Positions 1 to 4,652 of a stretch of 9,673 bases of DNA are shown here, piece by piece. The number at the start of each line of letters is the position of its first letter. The first letter of the stretch is position 1. Both the position numbers and the translations under genes were made by a program. The notes beneath the pieces are model-generated. The model saw nothing but the letters and a program-made list of their open reading frames with translations, made no database searches and was not told where the DNA came from. The stretch lies in the NCBI GenBank assembly GCA_900549445.1, contig UROS01000085.1, forward strand, positions 1 to 9,673, written 5' to 3'. The DNA is from an uncultured Porphyromonadaceae bacterium. GTDB lineage: Bacteria > Bacteroidota > Bacteroidia > Bacteroidales > Muribaculaceae.

Positions 1-192
1 GTGCCTTTCGCGCTGAATTTCAGTCATTCATCGGCTTGCCGCTTCCGAGCCTGTCGAGGAAGAATCCACCTCGGGAGAATGGACTCCGGCTTTCACATTT
101 GTTTTTAAACAACCTCTAAAAATTAGCCGAAAACCCGGCTCACCGGATCTTCGGCTTGAAAAAAATGGCCGGCGCTTATCGATGCGCTGACG
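1..192. other. Gene-poor left edge; no supported gene
   Basis: I see no convincing gene here. Two plus-strand frames are open from the edge (one to a TAA at 106-108, one to a TAA at 117-119), but 35-39 codons without a stop is expected by chance and neither translation resembles a family I know. On the minus strand an ATG at 27-25 opens a frame that runs off the window (MTEIQRERH...), which could be the start of a gene to the left, but nothing upstream of it looks like a promoter. A short perfect inverted repeat, TTGTTT-TT-AAACAA, lies at 99-112. The terminator of the tlpA-like gene (125-156) is the only element I can support. Confidence 0.5.
112..156 (-). terminator. Rho-independent terminator of the TlpA-like gene
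   Basis: Reading the minus strand, AGCCGAA (156-150) pairs with TTCGGCT (131-125). Inside it a second short helix, CCGG/CCGG (146-143 with 138-135), closes a four-base loop. The stem is followed by AATTTTTAG, a five-T run. It lies 37 bases past the stop codon of the TlpA-like gene, the usual place for its transcript end. Confidence 0.65.
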
Positions 193-1251
193 TTACTCTT
201 CGTTTGTTTTGGATTCCATGGCTTTAGCCACGTCTGCCACCAGGTCCTGTCCCTGCTTGTCGCGGCTCACGATTTTGCCCTGCGGGTCGAAGAGAATAAT
301 GCACGGAATACCTGAAATTCCATAGAGGTCGGTGGGGATGGTCTGGGCGTTGATAATCACGGGCCACGGAATCTGCTTCTGCTCCATGGCGGCGAGGGTA
401 GCCTGGGGTTCGTCCCACACGGCCACACCGAGAATGTCGAGACCCTTGTCGTGGTATTCGGCGTAGATTTTCTTCAGCGTCTCGATCTCACGCATACATG
501 GACCGCACCAGCTTGCCCAGAAATCCACGAGGGTATATTTGCCTTTACCCACGTAGTCGCTCAGTTTCGTGTCCTTCCCTTCATAGCTTATGGTGAAGTC
601 CTTGAACATCGCGCCCACACCCGTGGCGGCCTTGTTGACGAGCGATTCCTTGAGTTTGCCCACGCGAACCGACTTTGCGAGTGCCGGATACTTCTTGAGC
701 TGAGCCTCGAGAGTGGGAAGATCCATGCCGTAGGCTTCCTGCAGGAAGAAATAAAGGCCGATAGGATTGTCGGTGTTTTCGCTGAACGCTTTGGCCGGTA
801 TGGCATTGTAGGCCTTTTCGAGTTCTGCCGAACGGGTGGCGTAGAGAGAATCCTGCGGAAGCTGCTGGAATTTCTTTACTATTGAGTCCATCTCGGCTCC
901 GATTGCCTGCAGCCGGTCGTTGAGAGCGCCGCCTGTCACATTGCCGGTAGAGGCGTCAAGCGTCATTTCGGCCGGTTCGAGGATAAACATCGGCCCGCGG
1001 CCGCCGTCAACACTCAGACGGGCCATAGCCGGTGCGTCGATATTTCCCTGAAAGAGAGCCACACCTTCCGTTACGATTGCAGAGTCAACTTTCTCGCCTG
1101 AATCGAAATTAATGAAATAGGCCATGGCATCGTCGTTGCTGTCGTCGGGGAAGCTGACCTTTACCTTATAGTTGGGGCCGGCAGTGGCGGCGCAAGCCGT
1201 GAGGGCGGCTGTTGCGAATGCCGCGAAAAATAGTTTTTTGTTCATATTCAT
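193..1251 (-). CDS. TlpA-like thiol-disulfide oxidoreductase lipoprotein with N-terminal DUF4369-type domain
   Basis: This 352-aa protein is a predicted lipoprotein that reduces or exchanges disulfides in periplasmic or envelope proteins. Residues 1-19 form a signal peptide ending in the lipobox LTAC, so Cys20 would be lipidated. Residues about 28-120 look like the beta-rich DUF4369 domain common before Bacteroidota thioredoxin-fold proteins. A helical linker follows, then a thioredoxin/AhpC-TSA fold from about 218 to 345. The redox motif is W-C-G-P-C (Cys249, Cys252) in a DFWASWCGPC context, and the cis-proline loop is GIP (Pro316). The residue after the cis-proline is Cys317, where Thr or His is usual in proteins I know. 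The ATG at 1251 is followed by a second ATG at 1245; either keeps the signal peptide. The gene lies 64 bases behind the OmpH-like gene with a terminator-like hairpin between, and no promoter of its own is visible. Partner proteins cannot be told from sequence. Confidence 0.9.
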   Translation of the reverse strand: MNMNKKLFFAAFATAALTACAATAGPNYKVKVSFPDDSNDDAMAYFINFDSGEKVDSAIVTEGVALFQGNIDAPAMARLSVDGGRGPMFILEPAEMTLDASTGNVTGGALNDRLQAIGAEMDSIVKKFQQLPQDSLYATRSAELEKAYNAIPAKAFSENTDNPIGLYFFLQEAYGMDLPTLEAQLKKYPALAKSVRVGKLKESLVNKAATGVGAMFKDFTISYEGKDTKLSDYVGKGKYTLVDFWASWCGPCMREIETLKKIYAEYHDKGLDILGVAVWDEPQATLAAMEQKQIPWPVIINAQTIPTDLYGISGIPCIILFDPQGKIVSRDKQGQDLVADVAKAMESKTNEE

Positions 1252-1252
1252 T

Positions 1253-1293
1253 AAAGAAAAATGGGCGGCACACCATGAACTGACGCGCCGCCC
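1253..1293 (-). terminator. Terminator-like hairpin between the OmpH-like and TlpA-like genes
   Basis: On the minus strand GGGCGGCGCG (1293-1284) pairs with TGTGCCGCCC (1272-1263), a 10-bp stem with an 11-base loop, followed directly by ATTTTTCTTT (1262-1253). Two of the pairs are G-U on the minus strand but A-C mismatches on the plus strand, so the structure is better formed in the minus-strand RNA, matching the direction of the flanking genes. The T-rich tail ends one base before the ATG at 1251 of the next gene, so it may act as a leaky terminator or attenuator. Confidence 0.75.
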
Positions 1294-1315
1294 GTGGTTA
1301 TCGGTGGATTTGAGA

Positions 1316-1933
1316 TTATTTGCTTTCTTCCACTTTGTTGTAACGGGCGTTCAGACCTGCCACAACCTCGGCGGTTATGTCGAGCGCGGGATTGAAGTAG
1401 AGACCTGCGGCCTTGAAAAGGATGGCGTCGTAGCCGCGGGTGGCGTTGTATTCCTTTATGAACTTCTCGATTGAGTCGTTGAGCTGCAGCTGCTGCTGGG
1501 CAAGCTCGTTTTCAGTGTTGCGGCTGAGACTGTTGAGGTAGTTCTCGGCTTCCTGCTGGCGCTTCTGCAGAGTAGCCATATCCGCGTTGTAGCTCGCCTC
1601 GGAAAGATAGCCGTTGGAGCGCGCTTTCTGCTCGATTGTAGCGGCGAACTTCTGCAGTTCGGCACCCTTGCTCTGACGGGCGTTGTCCACCTTCGAAAGT
1701 GCGCGCAGATAAGCCTCCTGGAAATCCTTGGCAAGATTATATTGTGCCATGATTGAGTCGTGGTCTACGTATCGGATGTTGATGGAAGGTGTTTTGTCGC
1801 CGGCCTTTTCGGCAACGGGAGCGGGAGCCGATGTCTGTTTTGCCGAATCGTTGCCGCCGCACGATGTAAGCGTCGGTATCATGCCTGCGGTTGCGATGGC
1901 CAGAATGCTGACAGACAATGCGATTTTTTTCAT
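1316..1933 (-). CDS. OmpH/Skp-family periplasmic chaperone-like lipoprotein
   Basis: This 205-aa protein belongs to the OmpH/Skp family, whose members are periplasmic chaperones that hold unfolded outer-membrane proteins. The signal peptide (1-24) ends in the lipobox LTSC, giving lipid-modified Cys25, followed by a low-complexity linker rich in Ala, Lys and Pro (about 27-48). The family begins at about residue 50 with INIRYVDHDSIM, the beta strand and 'D-S-I' segment typical of OmpH-like proteins. Residues about 65-165 are long, charged, Gln/Glu/Ala-rich helices of the coiled-coil tentacle type, and the C-terminus returns to a beta segment (LDITAEVVAGLNARYNK). Unlike classical soluble Skp it carries a lipid anchor, a form common in Bacteroidota. 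The bamA/lpxD neighbours often found with skp are absent, so a role in outer-membrane protein assembly is inferred from the fold only. Confidence 0.87.
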   Translation of the reverse strand: MKKIALSVSILAIATAGMIPTLTSCGGNDSAKQTSAPAPVAEKAGDKTPSINIRYVDHDSIMAQYNLAKDFQEAYLRALSKVDNARQSKGAELQKFAATIEQKARSNGYLSEASYNADMATLQKRQQEAENYLNSLSRNTENELAQQQLQLNDSIEKFIKEYNATRGYDAILFKAAGLYFNPALDITAEVVAGLNARYNKVEESK

Positions 1934-1966
1934 GTCGAGTAGATTGAATAATGTAATTGAATTTCT

Positions 1967-1993
1967 TATATCATGTTTTCAGGTAAAAGCAAA
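1967..1993 (-). promoter_or_regulatory. Possible weak promoter of the OmpH-like gene
   Basis: On the minus strand TTTG (1993-1990) is followed after 19 bases by TATA (1970-1967). The spacing is right for the Bacteroidota sigma factor, but the rest of the -7 element does not match TAnnTTTG. The gene could instead be read from the promoter of the small upstream gene, 75 bases away. Confidence 0.3.
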
Positions 1994-2007
1994 GGCATCC
2001 GTTAGGG

Positions 2008-2178
2008 TTATTTCGAATGGCTCGCGCAGCCTATGCCGCGCTTGCGCATGGCGGGGTTGTCGTGTACATGCCCCGAGGGAAACTTACCCCCTTTCACGAA
2101 AAGCACCTTCACTCCGAGAAGAAGCACGGCTATCAGCAGAAGGGTGGCGGTAAGCGCCAATACGAGCATTATTTCCAT
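2008..2178 (-). CDS. Small single-span membrane protein, function unknown (56 aa)
   Basis: The minus strand encodes a 56-residue protein from ATG at 2178-2176 to TAA at 2010-2008. Residues about 2-28 (EIMLVLALTATLLLIAVLLL and following) form one strong membrane helix. Then comes a short basic tail, KGGKFPSGHVHDNPAMRKRG, ending IGCASHSK, with a single Cys at residue 51. I recall small Bacteroidota proteins with a similar 'GKFP..H' and 'RGI.CA' layout, always of unknown function, but cannot confirm this without a search. With positive charges after the helix, an N-out/C-in orientation is likely. Support for reality: a good -7 element (TACTTTTG) ends 23 bases before the ATG, the composition is membrane-like, and the overlapping plus-strand frames are shadows. 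It is divergent from pepD and lies 74 bases ahead of the OmpH-like gene, with which it may be co-transcribed. Confidence 0.8.
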   Translation of the reverse strand: MEIMLVLALTATLLLIAVLLLGVKVLFVKGGKFPSGHVHDNPAMRKRGIGCASHSK

Positions 2179-2200
2179 TGGTCAAATTGCTTTTACAGTG

Positions 2201-2208
2201 CAAAAGTA
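2201..2208 (-). promoter_or_regulatory. -7 promoter element of the small membrane protein gene
   Basis: The minus strand reads TACTTTTG, a full match to the Bacteroidota -7 consensus TAnnTTTG. No clear TTTG is seen at the usual -33 distance; the nearest, in AAATTTGAGG, is only 11 bases upstream. The predicted start of transcription near 2194 would give a leader of about 16 bases. Confidence 0.55.
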
Positions 2209-2294
2209 GCAATTTACCTCAAATTTTTGCTCCCGTATCAAATATATTTAGTAACTTAGTGGTGCTTTAACGGATTATTTAACATTATTTTTCC

Positions 2295-2325
2295 TTTAAG
2301 CCCCCTTTTGTTTAAGATAACTTTA
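2295..2325 (+). promoter_or_regulatory. Possible pepD promoter
   Basis: TTTA (2295-2298) and TAACTTTA (2318-2325) are 19 bases apart and each differs by one base from the Bacteroidota consensus pair TTTG and TAnnTTTG. They lie 21 bases before the pepD ATG in an AT-rich stretch that contrasts with the GC-rich coding DNA. Confidence 0.4.
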
Positions 2326-2345
2326 ATTTTATCATTACATACAAC

Positions 2346-3806
2346 ATGACAATCAAAGATCTTCAGCCCGCGCTCGTCTTTTCTATCTTCGACGAGATAA
2401 ACCAGGTGCCCCGTCCGTCAAAGAAGGAGGGCAAAATCCGCCAGTATCTGCTGGATTTCGCTGCAAAGCACAATCTTGCGGTCAAGACTGATGCCATAGG
2501 CAATGTCGTCATGTCGCGTCCCGCCACCCCCGGACACGAAAACGCACCCACAGTCATTCTTCAGGCCCATATGGACATGGTGTGCGAATCGAACGACAAA
2601 AATTTCGATTTTGAAAACTCCCCCATCAAAACCATAGTCGACGGCGACTGGCTCCGCGCTGACGGCACGACTCTCGGCGCCGACAACGGAATAGGTATGG
2701 CGGCCGCTCTTGCAGCACTTATCGACGATTCTTTCGTTCACGGCCCGGTGGAAGCTCTCTTCACCGTCGACGAGGAAACCGGTCTCACCGGCGCCAACAA
2801 TCTCGGCGATAATATGATAACCGGCAAGATGCTCCTCAACCTCGACTCTGAGGACGACGCCGAAATCTTCGTAGGCTGCGCCGGCGGCGTCGACACCACC
2901 TGCACTTTTACCTACAACCGCTCGTTCGCTCCCAAAGATTTCCTTTTCTTCAAGATAAGTATTGAAAAGGGTCAGGGCGGACATTCCGGCAGCGACATCA
3001 ACCTCGGCCGCGCCAACGCCAACAAACTCATCGCCCGATTCCTCTACATGCTCTCGTGCAAGCATGAGGTTTCACTCGCCGAAATCGAAGGCGGCAACCT
3101 CCGCAACGCCATTCCCCGCGCAGCCCACGCCGTTGTAGGCGTCCACACCTCGCGCAAGGAAACCGTACGGACGATGCTCAACCAGTTTATTGCCGACGTT
3201 GAGAACGAATACAAGGGCATCGAGCCTACACTCGAAATAAAGATGGAGAGCGTAGACACTCCCGATTTCGCCATCGACGGCACCACCACCCTCAACATTA
3301 TCCGCGCGCTCTACAGCGCACCCCACGGAGTGGTTTCAATGAGCCGCGAACTCGAGGGTCTCGTGGAAACCTCCACCAACCTCGCCGCCGTGAAGATGAT
3401 TCCCGACAACAAGATTCTTGTCACCACCAGCCAGCGCAGCTCCGTTGAGTCGCGCAAATGGGACATAGCATATCAGGTAGAGGCCCTGTTCCGCCTCGCC
3501 GGCGCAGAGGTGACCCACGGCGACGGCTACCCCGGATGGCAACCCAATCTCGAATCGCCCATCATGGCGATTGCCCGCGACGCCTACAAGGAACTCTACG
3601 GCGTGACACCAGCCATCAAGGCCATCCACGCCGGTCTGGAATGCGGACTGTTCCTTGAGAAATATCCGCACCTCGACATGGTTTCCTTCGGCCCGACCCT
3701 TCAGGGCGTACACTCGCCGTCGGAAAGGATGTATATCCCCGCCGTCGAGCGCTTCTGGGGTCAGATCAAACGCACTCTCGAGAAGGTAGCCGAACTTAAG
3801 AAGTAA
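2346..3806 (+). CDS. pepD: Aminoacyl-histidine dipeptidase (peptidase D, M20 family)
   Basis: This 486-aa cytosolic metallopeptidase cleaves Xaa-His and other dipeptides, the last step in using peptides as amino-acid sources. The length is normal for PepD. The two-zinc site of the M20 family is complete: LQAHMDMV (His75, with Asp77), GADNGIG (bridging Asp113), VDEETGLTG (general base Glu143, ligand Glu144), LNLDSEDD (ligand Asp167) and the C-terminal LQGVHSPSER (His456). IHAGLECG (His428, Cys433) is the conserved C-terminal PepD block. The middle segment, about 205-385, is the inserted lid/dimerisation domain (GQGGHSGSDI at its start). The ATG at 2346 gives the family's usual N-terminus (residue 7 onward QPALVFSIFDEI) and has no signal peptide. 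It is apparently monocistronic: divergent from the small membrane gene, with a possible promoter upstream and a strong terminator after the stop. Confidence 0.95.
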   Translation: MTIKDLQPALVFSIFDEINQVPRPSKKEGKIRQYLLDFAAKHNLAVKTDAIGNVVMSRPATPGHENAPTVILQAHMDMVCESNDKNFDFENSPIKTIVDGDWLRADGTTLGADNGIGMAAALAALIDDSFVHGPVEALFTVDEETGLTGANNLGDNMITGKMLLNLDSEDDAEIFVGCAGGVDTTCTFTYNRSFAPKDFLFFKISIEKGQGGHSGSDINLGRANANKLIARFLYMLSCKHEVSLAEIEGGNLRNAIPRAAHAVVGVHTSRKETVRTMLNQFIADVENEYKGIEPTLEIKMESVDTPDFAIDGTTTLNIIRALYSAPHGVVSMSRELEGLVETSTNLAAVKMIPDNKILVTTSQRSSVESRKWDIAYQVEALFRLAGAEVTHGDGYPGWQPNLESPIMAIARDAYKELYGVTPAIKAIHAGLECGLFLEKYPHLDMVSFGPTLQGVHSPSERMYIPAVERFWGQIKRTLEKVAELKK

Positions 3807-3834
3807 GCTCCTCCGAATCAGCACAGAACAGATG

Positions 3835-3873
3835 GCGCGCCGGGGTGTCAGAATCCCGGCGCGCTTGTTTTCC
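3835..3873 (+). terminator. Strong rho-independent terminator after pepD
   Basis: GCGCGCCGGG (3835-3844) pairs perfectly with CCCGGCGCGC (3855-3864) around a 10-base loop, followed by TTGTTTTCC. It begins 29 bases after the pepD stop codon. It also ends only 17 bases before the ATG of the muramidase gene, leaving no obvious space for a separate promoter. Confidence 0.88.
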
Positions 3874-3890
3874 TAATTCAAAGCCATACC

Positions 3891-4646
3891 ATGAGACCTC
3901 ATCTTTCCTTACGGCTTACGCTCCTCGCAGCCGCCGTCGCCATGGGCGCCGCATGCGGCGCTCAGCATCGGTCGAAACATTTTACCCTTCCCCCTGACAC
4001 GGCAGAAATCAATGCCGAAAACAGAATCCTCGCCGAGTTGCGCAAGGAAAACGCTCCGGCCGCGGCCGACACTATAGCCACGCTCACCGAAGAGGATTTC
4101 CGCGAAGTAGCGGAAGAACTCGGCATCGAGACGGCTTGTCTCCACGCCGTAATCGATATCGAGGCAGGGAAAGCACACCAGGGATTCACGGCTCCCGGTC
4201 AGCCGGTTGTGAATTTCGATCTCACAATGTTCAGACGTTTCGCCGCCAAACGCGGGGTAAATCTCACCCGCTACCGCCGCTCCCATCCGGCGGTATTCTC
4301 GCGCGGCCGGTCGGCAGGGTCGGCGTTCAAGCGGTTCAGCGTGGCGTCGACAATCAACAGCCATGCCGCCATCGAAGGCACGTTCTGGGGGATGTTTCAG
4401 ATCGGAGGCTTCAACTGGCGCAAATGCGGTGCGAAAGACATCGACGAATTCTATCAGCTGATGTGCCGCAGCGAGCGCGACCAACTGGAACTTTTCGCAA
4501 AATTCATCGTTAATTCCGGACTGCAGAAACCGTTGCAGGCCAAAAACTGGGCTGCGTTTGCCCGAGGCTACAACGGCCCCGGTTATGCTCGCCGAGGCTA
4601 CCACAACCGCCTGGCCGCAGCCTACAGGAAGTATGCCGGCAAGTAA
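3891..4646 (+). CDS. Secreted N-acetylmuramidase (DUF3380-type, PF11860-like)
   Basis: This 251-aa protein is predicted to cleave the glycan strand of peptidoglycan. Residues 1 to about 22 are a hydrophobic signal peptide; GAAC (Cys22) resembles a lipobox but with Gly rather than Leu at -3, so secretion or lipidation are both possible. Residues 65-251 carry the N-acetylmuramidase domain: LTEEDFREVAEELGIE, then VIDIEAG with the probable catalytic Glu91, NFDLTMFRRF, the WGMFQIGGFNWRKCG block (166-180), and ARGYNGPGYARRGYHNRLAAAY near the C-terminus. In the family this domain is known mainly from phage endolysins and type VI effectors, where it is often preceded by a binding domain; here a short linker and a signal peptide stand instead, and no phage or secretion genes are near. 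Likely a wall-remodelling enzyme, with attack on neighbours possible. It converges on the GH3 gene with 6 bases between stops. Confidence 0.85.
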   Translation: MRPHLSLRLTLLAAAVAMGAACGAQHRSKHFTLPPDTAEINAENRILAELRKENAPAAADTIATLTEEDFREVAEELGIETACLHAVIDIEAGKAHQGFTAPGQPVVNFDLTMFRRFAAKRGVNLTRYRRSHPAVFSRGRSAGSAFKRFSVASTINSHAAIEGTFWGMFQIGGFNWRKCGAKDIDEFYQLMCRSERDQLELFAKFIVNSGLQKPLQAKNWAAFARGYNGPGYARRGYHNRLAAAYRKYAGK

Positions 4647-4652
4647 CCCGGA

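Noticed and set aside
2017..2259. 80-aa plus-strand frame between the OmpH-like gene and pepD
   Set aside because: It overlaps the small membrane protein on the opposite strand, runs through the promoter region, and looks like neither a membrane nor a soluble family.
2418..3065. 215-aa minus-strand frame inside pepD
   Set aside because: It overlaps the metal-site region of a well-supported gene and shows no domain of its own.
3909..4604. 231-aa minus-strand frame antisense to the muramidase
   Set aside because: The plus strand shows signal peptide and muramidase motifs, and this frame has none.
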